Shown here: one piece after another, positions 6,653 through 13,025 of the stretch
How the letters are laid out: each line of letters opens with the position of its first letter
Numbering within the stretch: position 1 is the first letter of the stretch
NCBI GenBank assembly: GCA_964442365.1
Contig: CAYTZA010000014.1
Coordinates: 1 to 14,515, forward strand
DNA from: CAYTZA01 sp964442365
GTDB taxonomy: Bacteria > Patescibacteriota > Minisyncoccia > Phycocordibacterales > DAORIS01
Direction: 5' to 3'
Length of the DNA stretch: 14,515 nt
Program-made: the position numbers and the translations under genes
Notes under the pieces: generated by a model
Seen by the model: only the letters and a program-made list of their open reading frames with translations
What the model was told of the DNA's origin: nothing
The model's database searches: none

Positions 6653-7648
6653 ATGGCCAAGTCTCAAGGAAGCGTTATGGCTGCTCCGAAAGTTCAGAAG
6701 AAGGAAAAGCCTTCGCCCCCGCCCCTCAAAGGCGGTACTGATGTTCCGGCGCCCACAACTGTCAAGGTTGAAGGTGTCACGCTCAAGATCCAGGAGGGTG
6801 GTCAGCAGAAGTCCAAGTACGATTTGGATGTCACGTCGGCCACGATCAAGGCGGCCCGGGACACCCAGTTCCTCGACTACGTCGAGGAAGGCGAAGCTCG
6901 TCAGCACATGATGACTTGGTTGGGGTACATCAACCCCACACTCGTCATCAATCTCTCGGTCAACCTGGCCCGGAAGCTTACGTTGACCGAAGTTCGGCTT
7001 CTTGGGGGTCCCGACGGCGATGTCCGGCAAGTCTGTCAGTGGCTTGCCACTGCTGCGATGGGTGACGCCAAGGTTTCCGAATTCGGCGACCTGTCTCCTG
7101 GTGCGCAGGGTAAGTGCTGGTTCAACCCAGGATGGGGATTGCGACTGCCTCATAAGGGCCCGCTCGTCTACATCCTGGATCTTTTGAAAGGGTCTAATCC
7201 AAGACCGCTCGATGAGGCGCTTCTCTCTTGCCGGCCGGGGCAGGTGTCTTTGTCTGGCAACCAGGTGGTCGTCGTGACTGCCGATGGTGTCACGAACAAG
7301 GCTGGCGGTGTCTCGGGACGTCCGTGGCATATTCACCCCGACGGTGGCGTGAGTCCGCTTCACGGCCCTATGGGTCTCTTTAACAAAGAACTCGTCAGGG
7401 CCCAGCAAGCACTCGTGCTTGAGGCCAAACAAAAAGGGGAGGAGTTCGAGGAAGCCAAGTGGAGGTTTGACCCGTTCACCATGAACGTGGGCATCCTCTT
7501 CGAGGACGCCCGCAATCGACAAACTCGTCTTCGTCAGCAGGTCTTAACGGCGCGCGCTGACGCTACCGGCAATCTCGCAGCAAACCTGCTACGAGGCAAA
7601 ATCCTCAACGTGGCCAGACAGGCCCCGATCGTGTCCCACAAGCGTTGA
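6653..7648 (+). CDS. Hypothetical protein of 331 residues
   Basis: I do not recognise this family. About 35 N-terminal residues are lysine/proline-rich and probably disordered. A mixed alpha/beta region follows; it includes a helical stretch near 60-110, a Cys/Trp-containing part (CQW at 128-130, CWFNPGWG at 155-162), strands around 198-212 and a histidine-rich loop RPWHIHPDGG at 223-232. The C-terminal third (about 245-320) is strongly helical and charged. No signal peptide or membrane segment is seen. AAAGGA (6636-6641) lies 11 bases before the ATG at 6653; a second ATG at 6677 has AAGGA (6666-6670) at a spacing of six and may be the true or an extra start. G+C is high (58-65% in three sampled lines). 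It is the only gene here that ends in TGA. Confidence 0.8.
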   Translation: MAKSQGSVMAAPKVQKKEKPSPPPLKGGTDVPAPTTVKVEGVTLKIQEGGQQKSKYDLDVTSATIKAARDTQFLDYVEEGEARQHMMTWLGYINPTLVINLSVNLARKLTLTEVRLLGGPDGDVRQVCQWLATAAMGDAKVSEFGDLSPGAQGKCWFNPGWGLRLPHKGPLVYILDLLKGSNPRPLDEALLSCRPGQVSLSGNQVVVVTADGVTNKAGGVSGRPWHIHPDGGVSPLHGPMGLFNKELVRAQQALVLEAKQKGEEFEEAKWRFDPFTMNVGILFEDARNRQTRLRQQVLTARADATGNLAANLLRGKILNVARQAPIVSHKR

Positions 7649-7666
7649 TCTTTCTCACAATCACCC

Positions 7667-7703
7667 GCAACCCCTCGTTCTAACGAACAGGGGTTGCTTT
7701 TTT
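7667..7703 (+). terminator. Intrinsic terminator after the 331-residue gene
   Basis: GCAACCCCT (7667-7675) pairs with AGGGGTTGC (7689-7697) over nine bases. The stem continues as GTTC/GAAC after one bulged base, and six T residues follow (7698-7703). The right arm overlaps the -35 box of the next promoter. Confidence 0.9.
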
Positions 7704-7722
7704 ATTATTTATATTGTATAAT
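7694..7722 (+). promoter_or_regulatory. Promoter of the 196-residue gene
   Basis: TTGCTT (7694-7699) and a perfect TATAAT (7717-7722) are 17 bases apart. The -35 box lies within the right arm and T-tract of the preceding terminator, so the two elements are packed together. The leader would be only about 25 bases. Confidence 0.65.
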
Positions 7723-7753
7723 TATTTAGGAAGGTCTTTTTAAGGAGAAAACA

Positions 7754-8344
7754 ATGCCTGTTTCGGTAGGTTTGAGTGAGGGTCAGAAATTTGAGCTTCG
7801 TTGTTTGGGTACGTATACTCAGATGAAAAACCTCCCAGTGGTTAATTTTCGTGATGCTGTTGAAGCGATTAAGCACACGCAATCTCCTGATTGGAATCCT
7901 GAAGACCCACCAACTTTGTTTGGAAAAGGTCTTCTTCGGATGGTAGGGAAACTGCTCGATGCTATGCTTGATGCCATAAGAACTGAGCCTGACTCAAGTA
8001 GAAAATATCGTTTGCGTCTTTACGTTGCAGTCGGTACCCCTCTTGATGGACACCATGGAACAGATGCCGTTCTTGCCCTTGAAGATGTAGAGCTCGAACA
8101 CGAACTAATTGTGACCATAGATCTTACCCGTAATTTGGGAAAGGTTCACGGTAAAGCTGATATGGTGCTTGGTTTCGATGAAGTATTGGCTATCGAGAGG
8201 GCAGCAAGGCAGCCTTTCGGAGAAATACAACCCACAAAGATGGCAAAAGAGATAGCGTCACTTCTGTGGATTTACTGGTACAACTTTGTTCAGATTTCGG
8301 GTGGTAATTATGATCTCAAAACACAGCCGCTTAACATACGTTAA
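7754..8344 (+). CDS. Hypothetical protein of 196 residues
   Basis: I do not recognise this family. The predicted protein is soluble and mixed alpha/beta. A helix spans about 55-76 (GKGLLRMVGKLLDAMLDAI), strands lie around 86-94 (RLRLYVAVG) and 117-124, and an aromatic segment LLWIYWYNF (170-178) lies near the C terminus; that segment is too short and isolated to be called a membrane anchor. The ATG at 7754 is set by AAGGAG (7742-7747), six bases away. The gene has its own promoter, and its terminator begins inside its last codons. Base composition (43% G+C in one sampled line) is close to the ribosomal genes, unlike the two genes before it. Confidence 0.78.
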   Translation: MPVSVGLSEGQKFELRCLGTYTQMKNLPVVNFRDAVEAIKHTQSPDWNPEDPPTLFGKGLLRMVGKLLDAMLDAIRTEPDSSRKYRLRLYVAVGTPLDGHHGTDAVLALEDVELEHELIVTIDLTRNLGKVHGKADMVLGFDEVLAIERAARQPFGEIQPTKMAKEIASLLWIYWYNFVQISGGNYDLKTQPLNIR

Positions 8345-8354
8345 GGGGCTTTTT
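8325..8354 (+). terminator. Intrinsic terminator overlapping the end of the 196-residue gene
   Basis: AGCCGCTTAAC (8325-8335) pairs with GTTAAGGGGCT (8340-8350) with one G-G mismatch and a 4-base loop, followed by TTTT. The stem includes the last six codons and the TAA stop (8342-8344), so translating ribosomes would cover it. Confidence 0.75.
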
Positions 8355-8387
8355 ATTTTCCTAAATAATCATATCTTTAATCACCAT

Positions 8388-8416
8388 TTGACTTTAAGCG
8401 CGCTTTTATATAATAT
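8388..8416 (+). promoter_or_regulatory. Promoter of the rpsS operon
   Basis: TTGACT (8388-8393) and TAATAT (8411-8416) are 17 bases apart; an overlapping TATAAT (8409-8414) gives a 15-base alternative. The ATTTGACTTTA context equals that of the distal tuf promoter at 3-13. It gives the downstream ribosomal genes their own transcription start after the island. Confidence 0.65.
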
Positions 8417-8452
8417 GTGACACAAGCTCTCTGTGAGCTCTTTTATTTACTT

Positions 8453-8797
8453 ATGGCACGTTCACTTAAAAAAGGTCCTTATGTCGATGCAAAACTCCTC
8501 AAGAAGATTGAGGGGAAAAAACCCGGTACTGCCGAGGTTGTTAAGACATGGGCACGACGCAGTCAGATTGCTCCAGAAATGGTCGGATTTAAGTTTGGTG
8601 TACATAACGGTAAGGATCATATTGAAGTGTTAGTTAGCGAAGAAATGGTCGGTCATCGTTTGGGTGAATTTTCTCCTACACGCAAATTCGTTAAACACGG
8701 AGGTAAGATGCAGAAAGAGCTTGAACAGAAAAAGAAAGAATCTGAAATTGCTGCCGCTTCAGCTGCAAAAGCCGCTACTACAGATACTAAGAAATAA
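8453..8797 (+). CDS. rpsS: 30S ribosomal protein S19
   Basis: S19 (uS19) is in the head of the small subunit, next to S13. The ATG at 8453 gives the canonical start MARSLKKGPYVDAKLLKKI. The conserved TWARRSQIAPEMVG and GHRLGEFSPTRKF segments are present. The frame is open upstream to 8417, but those codons encode nothing S19-like and lie in the leader. The C terminus carries about 25 extra residues rich in Lys, Glu and Ala, so the product has 114 residues instead of about 92. There is no Shine-Dalgarno match. It is the first gene of the second ribosomal transcript. Confidence 0.96.
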   Translation: MARSLKKGPYVDAKLLKKIEGKKPGTAEVVKTWARRSQIAPEMVGFKFGVHNGKDHIEVLVSEEMVGHRLGEFSPTRKFVKHGGKMQKELEQKKKESEIAAASAAKAATTDTKK

Positions 8798-8802
8798 TTC
8801 CC

Positions 8803-9123
8803 ATGATTACTGCAACACTTAGAAATTACCGTCAGTCTCCACGAAAGGTTCGTGTTGTGGCTAATCTTATAAAAGGGAAGTCTATTAACAACGCTCTTGC
8901 AGCTCTTGATTTCGCTGGTAAGCGCGCAGCTTTGCCACTTAAGCGACTTCTCATGTCTGCTGTTGCAAACGCTAAACAGCAATCTCTCGAAGAAGCCGGA
9001 CTTACGATTCACTCGGTTCGTGTTGACGGTGGAGCCGTGCTAAAACGTATGATGCCTCGTGCGCGTGGACGTGGTTTTCCTATTAAAAAGCGTACCTGTC
9101 ACGTTATAATCACGCTTAAGTAA
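8803..9123 (+). CDS. rplV: 50S ribosomal protein L22
   Basis: L22 (uL22) lines the nascent peptide exit tunnel opposite L4. The 106-residue product has the family pattern: YRQSPRKVRVVANLIKGKS near the start, a helical middle, and the tunnel hairpin loop VLKRMMPRARGRGFPIKKRT near the C terminus. Length is normal. It starts six bases after the rpsS stop, with no Shine-Dalgarno site. Confidence 0.96.
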   Translation: MITATLRNYRQSPRKVRVVANLIKGKSINNALAALDFAGKRAALPLKRLLMSAVANAKQQSLEEAGLTIHSVRVDGGAVLKRMMPRARGRGFPIKKRTCHVIITLK

Positions 9124-9128
9124 TTTAT

Positions 9129-9791
9129 ATGTCACATAAAGTACACCCATATTCACATAGATTAGGAATCATTCGCGACTGGAAGAGTCGTTGGTTTGGT
9201 GTTAACGATAAATTTAAAGAATATTTAAAGATTGATATTACTGTGAGACAATTTCTTGATAAAAAACTTCGTGGTTTCTATGTAGGTGTTGTTGAAATCG
9301 AAAGAGGAGAAAAAGCTCTTCGTATTATTATAAAGACATCACGTCCAGGTATGATTATTGGTCGTTCTGGTGAAGGCGCTCAAAAGTTGAAAGAAGAAAT
9401 CGAAAGACTTATAAAAAAAGTTAATCCTGAACACCGACAAGAGATTCGTTTAGATATAGAAGAAATCAGATCTCCAGAATCAAATGCCGCAATTGTTGCT
9501 CAAATGGTTGCTGAAGGTCTTGAAAAGCGCCTTGCTTTCCGTCGTGTTATGAAACAAATGATAGAAAAGGTTATGGCAAATCGTGATGTACAAGGGGTAA
9601 AGATTGGTATGTACGGACGACTTGGTGGTGCTGATATGGCCCGTGAAGAAGAGCTCAAGAAAGGTCGTATTCCTCTACAAACTCTTCGTGCAGATGTTGA
9701 TTTTGCTCGTGAAAAGGCACATATGACATATGGTGATATTGGTATAAAAGTATGGATTTACCGAGGTGATATTTTTAAGAAAGCCAAATAA
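9129..9791 (+). CDS. rpsC: 30S ribosomal protein S3
   Basis: S3 (uS3) is at the mRNA entry channel and contributes to helicase activity there. The 220-residue product has the N-terminal KVHPYSHRLGIIRDW segment, a KH domain with GMIIGRSGEG at 74-83, and the C-terminal domain with VKIGMYGRLGGADMAREE. Length matches the usual 210-233. The gene starts five bases after rplV. Confidence 0.97.
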   Translation: MSHKVHPYSHRLGIIRDWKSRWFGVNDKFKEYLKIDITVRQFLDKKLRGFYVGVVEIERGEKALRIIIKTSRPGMIIGRSGEGAQKLKEEIERLIKKVNPEHRQEIRLDIEEIRSPESNAAIVAQMVAEGLEKRLAFRRVMKQMIEKVMANRDVQGVKIGMYGRLGGADMAREEELKKGRIPLQTLRADVDFAREKAHMTYGDIGIKVWIYRGDIFKKAK

Positions 9792-9808
9792 TTTTAATAT
9801 ATACTTCC

Positions 9809-10231
9809 ATGCTTCTACCAAAAAAAGTTAAATATCGAAAATGGCACACAATGCGTACCCATCCTGAAAAGATTGGTATGGAAACTCGTGGTACCACACT
9901 TGCTTTTGGATCTTTTGGACTTAAAGCTATGACAGCATATCGAGTACGTTCAAATCAAATAGAGGCATCACGAAAAGTGCTTGCTCGTGCAGTTTCTAAA
10001 TCTGGAAAAGTATGGGTTCGAGTTTTTCCTGACATGCCTTTTACTCAAAAGCCAGCTGAAGTAAAGATGGGTAAGGGAAAAGGAGATCTACAGGGTTATC
10101 AAGTACAGATCCGTCCAGGTCGTATCTTGTTTGAACTTGACGGTATTACTGAAGCTGAAGCTCGTGAAGCGCTTCGTAAAGCAGGAACAAAGTTGCCAAT
10201 TAAAAGTCGTATTGTATCTCGAGAACATTAA
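9809..10231 (+). CDS. rplP: 50S ribosomal protein L16
   Basis: L16 (uL16) helps position A- and P-site tRNAs in the large subunit. The 140-residue product opens MLLPKKVKYRKWH and carries FGSFGLKAMTAYRV, VWVRVFPDMPFTQKP and KMGKGKGD, all family hallmarks. The arginine in VRVFPD corresponds to the one hydroxylated in some bacteria. Length is normal. The start is 17 bases after rpsC with no Shine-Dalgarno match. Confidence 0.96.
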   Translation: MLLPKKVKYRKWHTMRTHPEKIGMETRGTTLAFGSFGLKAMTAYRVRSNQIEASRKVLARAVSKSGKVWVRVFPDMPFTQKPAEVKMGKGKGDLQGYQVQIRPGRILFELDGITEAEAREALRKAGTKLPIKSRIVSREH

Positions 10232-10236
10232 TTTGT

Positions 10237-10425
10237 ATGAGTATGAAAGATATTAAAAAAATAGATACAAAAGATCTTCACAAACTTGTCACTGACAAGC
10301 GTGTTGAACTACGAACTTTTCGTTTTAGTGCTTCAGGCAGTGCGGTAAAGAACGTAAAACAAGCGCGCAATACTCGCAAAGAGATTGCTCGTGCTATGAC
10401 AGAGTTGCGTAGTCGCAGTAAATAA
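10237..10425 (+). CDS. rpmC: 50S ribosomal protein L29
   Basis: L29 (uL29) is a small two-helix protein near the tunnel exit beside L23. The 62-residue product is helical and basic. It shows a degenerate LRTFRFSASGSAVKNVKQAR version of the usual leucine-arginine region, then ARNTRKEIARAMTELRSR. A second ATG two codons later (10243) is an equally possible start. Its place between rplP and rpsQ confirms the call. Confidence 0.92.
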   Translation: MSMKDIKKIDTKDLHKLVTDKRVELRTFRFSASGSAVKNVKQARNTRKEIARAMTELRSRSK

Positions 10426-10440
10426 TGTAGAAATAGCACC

Positions 10441-10701
10441 ATGACTAAACAGGAACAAACAGTAACAGCGCCTATATCAAAGAGAAAACAGCTCTCTGGT
10501 GTAGTTACGTCTGACAAAATGAAAGATACGATTGTTGTTCTTGTTGAACGTTTTGTTAAACATCCTAAGTATGAAAAATTCATGACACTTCGCAAGAAGT
10601 ACAAAGCTCATGATGCTGGCAATACTAAAAAAATTGGAGATAAGGTAACGATTGAGGAAACTGCTCCTATTTCACGACATAAGCATTTTAAAGTTATTTA
10701 A
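10441..10701 (+). CDS. rpsQ: 30S ribosomal protein S17
   Basis: S17 (uS17) is an OB-fold protein that binds 16S rRNA early in assembly. The 86-residue product has the core LSGVVTSDKMKDTIVVLVER and the typical HPKYEKFMTLRKKYKAHD and GDKVTIEETAPISRHKHF segments. A short Thr/Lys-rich N-terminal lead of about 15 residues precedes the core. It ends one base before the rplN start codon. Confidence 0.95.
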   Translation: MTKQEQTVTAPISKRKQLSGVVTSDKMKDTIVVLVERFVKHPKYEKFMTLRKKYKAHDAGNTKKIGDKVTIEETAPISRHKHFKVI

Positions 10702-10702
10702 T

Positions 10703-11074
10703 ATGATACAGCCACGTTCCATAGTACGAATAAGTGATAACTGCGGAGGAAAAATAGGCCGTATTTTCAAAGTTCTTGGTAGTTCAAAGAAACGATACGC
10801 TATGATCGGTGATATTGTTGTACTTTCTGTGCAGAAAGCTGAACCTCGTAAGGGTGTTAAGAAAAAAGATGTTCTACAAGCTGTAGTTGTTCGTTCAAAA
10901 CAACCTTTCCGTCGTAAAGATGGTTCATATATTCGTTTCGACGAAAATGCCGTGATTATCCTTGAAAAGGGTAAACAGGATCCGATTGCTGGTCGTGTAT
11001 TCGGTCCTATTCCTCGAGAAATTGTGGAATTAGGTTTTCAAAAAATCGGCTCATTGGCCCCAGAACTAGTATAA
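10703..11074 (+). CDS. rplN: 50S ribosomal protein L14
   Basis: L14 (uL14) forms intersubunit bridges with 16S rRNA. From the ATG at 10703 the product has 123 residues, the standard length, starting MIQPRSIVRISDNCGGKIG. The segments VLQAVVVRSKQPFRRKDGSYIRFDENA and RVFGPIPRE are typical. The frame is open upstream to 10652 inside rpsQ, but those 17 codons are not L14 and are excluded. Only one base separates it from the rpsQ stop. Confidence 0.96.
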   Translation: MIQPRSIVRISDNCGGKIGRIFKVLGSSKKRYAMIGDIVVLSVQKAEPRKGVKKKDVLQAVVVRSKQPFRRKDGSYIRFDENAVIILEKGKQDPIAGRVFGPIPREIVELGFQKIGSLAPELV

Positions 11075-11079
11075 ATATT

Positions 11080-11337
11080 ATGAAAATTAAAAAAGGAGAC
11101 ACAGTTATCATAATCGCAGGAAAAGACTCTGGAAAAACAGCCAAGGTTATTCGTGCTTTTCCTAAGCATGATCAGATCCTTGTTGAAGGTATCAATATAA
11201 AGAAAAAACATGAACGTGCTCGTCAACAGGGAAAGAAAGGTTCAATGGTTTCTATTGAACACCCTATCCATGTTTCAAATGCTATGCATATTGATCCAAA
11301 AACAGGCAAAGGTATTCGTAAGCTTCCAACAAAATAA
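11080..11337 (+). CDS. rplX: 50S ribosomal protein L24, short form
   Basis: L24 (uL24) starts large-subunit assembly and sits near the tunnel exit. The KOW motif is at the N terminus (MKIKKGDTVIIIAGKDSGK), followed by VEGINIKKKHERARQQGKKG and IHVSNAMHIDPKTGK. The product is only 85 residues, against roughly 100-105 in most bacteria: the C-terminal RVGF...GKKVR segment is absent. The stop overlaps the rplE start as TAATG, so the short end is the natural gene boundary and not a visible frameshift. Confidence 0.93.
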   Translation: MKIKKGDTVIIIAGKDSGKTAKVIRAFPKHDQILVEGINIKKKHERARQQGKKGSMVSIEHPIHVSNAMHIDPKTGKGIRKLPTK

Positions 11338-11870
11338 TGAAATCTATTAAAGAAAAAATTAAATCGGCATATGGAGATATGAAAGCTGATTTTGGCTATA
11401 CAAATGTCATGCAGGCTCCTAAGATCACTAAAGTGGTTGTATCTGCTGGAGTTGGTTCCATCAAAGACAAAAAGAAGATTGAACTTGTTGCTGATCGTGT
11501 CGCAAAAATCACTGGTCAGAAACCTATTTCTCGTGGTGCTAAACAATCTATTGCTTCATTTAAAACACGACAAGGAGATTTGGTGGCATACCAAGTAACA
11601 CTTCGAGGTGCTCGTATGTACGATTTCCTTGATCGTTTACTAAACGTTGCTTTGCCTCGTACACGAGATTTTCGTGGTATTTCATCAAAAGCTATCGATG
11701 CTATGGGCAACTATAGTTTGGGTATAAAAGAGAATACAATTTTCCCTGAAACTTCAGATGAAGAGCTTAAGGATGTGTTTGGTCTTGGCGTTGTGGTCGT
11801 AACGTCAACCCGTGATGAGAAGGAAACAAAGCGTTTTCTTGAACTCATTGGCTTTCCATTTAAAAAGTAA
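11337..11870 (+). CDS. rplE: 50S ribosomal protein L5
   Basis: L5 (uL5) binds 5S rRNA and contacts P-site tRNA at the central protuberance. The 177-residue product has PISRGAKQSIASFKTRQGD (similar to the TxArkSIAxFKxR signature), MYDFLDRLLNVALPRTRDF and the C-terminal GLGVVVVTSTRDEKETKRF segment. Its ATG shares one base with the rplX stop, implying coupled translation. Length matches the family. Confidence 0.96.
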   Translation: MKSIKEKIKSAYGDMKADFGYTNVMQAPKITKVVVSAGVGSIKDKKKIELVADRVAKITGQKPISRGAKQSIASFKTRQGDLVAYQVTLRGARMYDFLDRLLNVALPRTRDFRGISSKAIDAMGNYSLGIKENTIFPETSDEELKDVFGLGVVVVTSTRDEKETKRFLELIGFPFKK

Positions 11871-11891
11871 TGTGTTAGGATTTTCATTCTC

Positions 11892-12077
11892 ATGGCAAAA
11901 ACATCAACAATAGCAAGATCAAAGAAGACTCCGAAGTTCGCTTCGAGAGTAGTGCGTCGATGTTTTCGCTGTGGTCGTAAGCGCGGATATATGAGTGATT
12001 TTGATCTCTGTCGTATATGTTTCCGCGAATTTGCAAACGAAGGTATGATTCCTGGTATTAAAAAATCTTCTTGGTAA
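11892..12077 (+). CDS. rpsN: 30S ribosomal protein S14, zinc-binding type
   Basis: S14 (uS14) is in the small-subunit head near S3 and S10. The 61-residue product is the short zinc-ribbon form with Cys24-x2-Cys27 and Cys40-x2-Cys43, ending GMIPGIKKSSW as is typical. The longer zinc-free form is not present here. The spacing to rplE (21 bases) is among the larger gaps in this operon, and a weak AGGA sits 11 bases before the ATG. Confidence 0.96.
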   Translation: MAKTSTIARSKKTPKFASRVVRRCFRCGRKRGYMSDFDLCRICFREFANEGMIPGIKKSSW

Positions 12078-12081
12078 TTTT

Positions 12082-12474
12082 ATGGTCACTGATTCTATCT
12101 CAGATTTTATTATTCAATTGAAAAATGCGAGTTCGGCTCGTAAGCAGTCTTTTTCAGTTCCTCATTCTAAGTTTAAAGCAGCTATTGCTGAAGTTCTTGA
12201 AAAAGAAGGTTTTATAAAGAGTGCCAATAAAAAGGGTAAGAAGGTTATAAAAACTCTTGAAATTGAACTCGTATATGAAAACGGTGCTCCAAAAGTAAAC
12301 GATGTTAAGCGTGTTTCAAAAATATCAAAACGTCTTTATTATGGTGTTGATCAGATTAGATCAGTACGTCAAGGTTTCGGTCGTCTTATTTTAAGTACTC
12401 CAAAAGGTATTTTGACAGACAGAGAAGCAAAGAAAGCAAAGGTTGGAGGTGAGCCTCTATTTAAAATTTGGTAA
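12082..12474 (+). CDS. rpsH: 30S ribosomal protein S8
   Basis: S8 (uS8) binds the central domain of 16S rRNA and, in E. coli, represses the spc operon. The 130-residue product shows SDFIIQLKNASSARK near the start and RQGFGRLILSTPKGILTDREA plus KVGGEPLFKIW at the end; the usual STSKG reads STPKG. Length is normal. No obvious S8-binding RNA mimic was recognised upstream of rplE or elsewhere in the operon by eye. Confidence 0.96.
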   Translation: MVTDSISDFIIQLKNASSARKQSFSVPHSKFKAAIAEVLEKEGFIKSANKKGKKVIKTLEIELVYENGAPKVNDVKRVSKISKRLYYGVDQIRSVRQGFGRLILSTPKGILTDREAKKAKVGGEPLFKIW

Positions 12475-12479
12475 TACAT

Positions 12480-13010
12480 ATGTCACGAATTGCAAAAAAA
12501 GGAATAGACATACCAGCAAAAACAGAAGTAACTGTTGCGGGTGGAGTAGTGACTGTTAAGGGTCCTAAAGGTGTTCTTACGCGTGCCCTTCCTGAAAATC
12601 TTGCTATTGAAATAAAAGACAATGTGATTATGATTACTACAGTTGGTGAAGTAACTAATCCTGCACTTTGGGGAACATACACTTCTCATGTTAAAAATAT
12701 GATAAAGGGTGTAACTGAGGTGTATGCTAAAAAACTAATTCTTGAAGGAGTTGGATACAAAGCAGATCTCAAAGGTAAAGAGTTGGTTATGGCCCTAGGT
12801 TTCTCTCATCCTGTTAAAAGATTGGTTCCAGAAGGTATTACTGTTACTGCAGATAAAGGTGTTGTTACTATTTCTGGTATAGACAAGCTTCAAGTTGGTC
12901 AGTTTGCAGCGGAGATACGAGACCTTAAAAAACCAGAACCATACAAGGGTAAAGGTTTTCATTATGATACTGAGGTTGTTCGTCGAAAGCAGGGTAAGAA
13001 GTCTGTATAG
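12480..13010 (+). CDS. rplF: 50S ribosomal protein L6
   Basis: L6 (uL6) is a two-domain protein near the factor-binding site of the large subunit. From the ATG at 12480 the product has 176 residues, starting MSRIAKKGIDIPAKTEV. GVGYKADLKGKELVMALGFSHPV and the C-terminal EPYKGKGFHYDTEVVRRKQGKK are diagnostic. A start four codons upstream (12468) would overlap rpsH and lacks family similarity. The stop is TAG. Confidence 0.96.
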   Translation: MSRIAKKGIDIPAKTEVTVAGGVVTVKGPKGVLTRALPENLAIEIKDNVIMITTVGEVTNPALWGTYTSHVKNMIKGVTEVYAKKLILEGVGYKADLKGKELVMALGFSHPVKRLVPEGITVTADKGVVTISGIDKLQVGQFAAEIRDLKKPEPYKGKGFHYDTEVVRRKQGKKSV

Positions 13011-13025
13011 TCACTATATACTTAT

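Larger units (their letters stand above)
4341..8452. other. Four-gene island splitting rplB from rpsS
   Basis: About 4.1 kb between rplB and rpsS hold four same-strand genes unrelated to ribosomal proteins. Each has a recognisable promoter, a Shine-Dalgarno site and an intrinsic terminator. Composition is uneven: sampled 60-base lines give about 57-65% G+C in the second and third genes, 43% in the first and fourth, and 33-47% in ribosomal genes. I saw no transposase, integrase, tRNA or obvious flanking target duplication, so the mechanism of insertion is unknown. The reading as an insertion relies on the very conserved rplB-rpsS adjacency in bacteria. Confidence 0.8.

Noticed and set aside
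6410..7522. A 370-codon open frame on the minus strand opposite the 331-residue gene
   Set aside because: It runs across the terminator and promoter of the plus-strand genes, has no ribosome binding site or promoter that I can see, and its translation shows no recognisable domain. Long antisense frames are expected opposite G+C-rich genes. The plus-strand gene has promoter, ribosome binding site and terminator.
7646..7648. Alternative genetic code with UGA as glycine
   Set aside because: The 331-residue gene ends at TGA, followed by its terminator within 20 bases, and no ribosomal gene contains in-frame TGA. The standard bacterial code fits.
8424..8444. AGCTC/GAGCT mini-hairpin followed by TTTT in the rpsS leader as an attenuator
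   Set aside because: Only five base pairs with a short T-run; too weak to call without expression data.
4341..8452. Island as an insertion sequence, integrative element, CRISPR locus or toxin-antitoxin pair
   Set aside because: No transposase, integrase, terminal repeats, tRNA, CRISPR repeats or paired small overlapping genes are visible. Each gene is a separate unit, which argues against a classic toxin-antitoxin operon despite the NYN domain.
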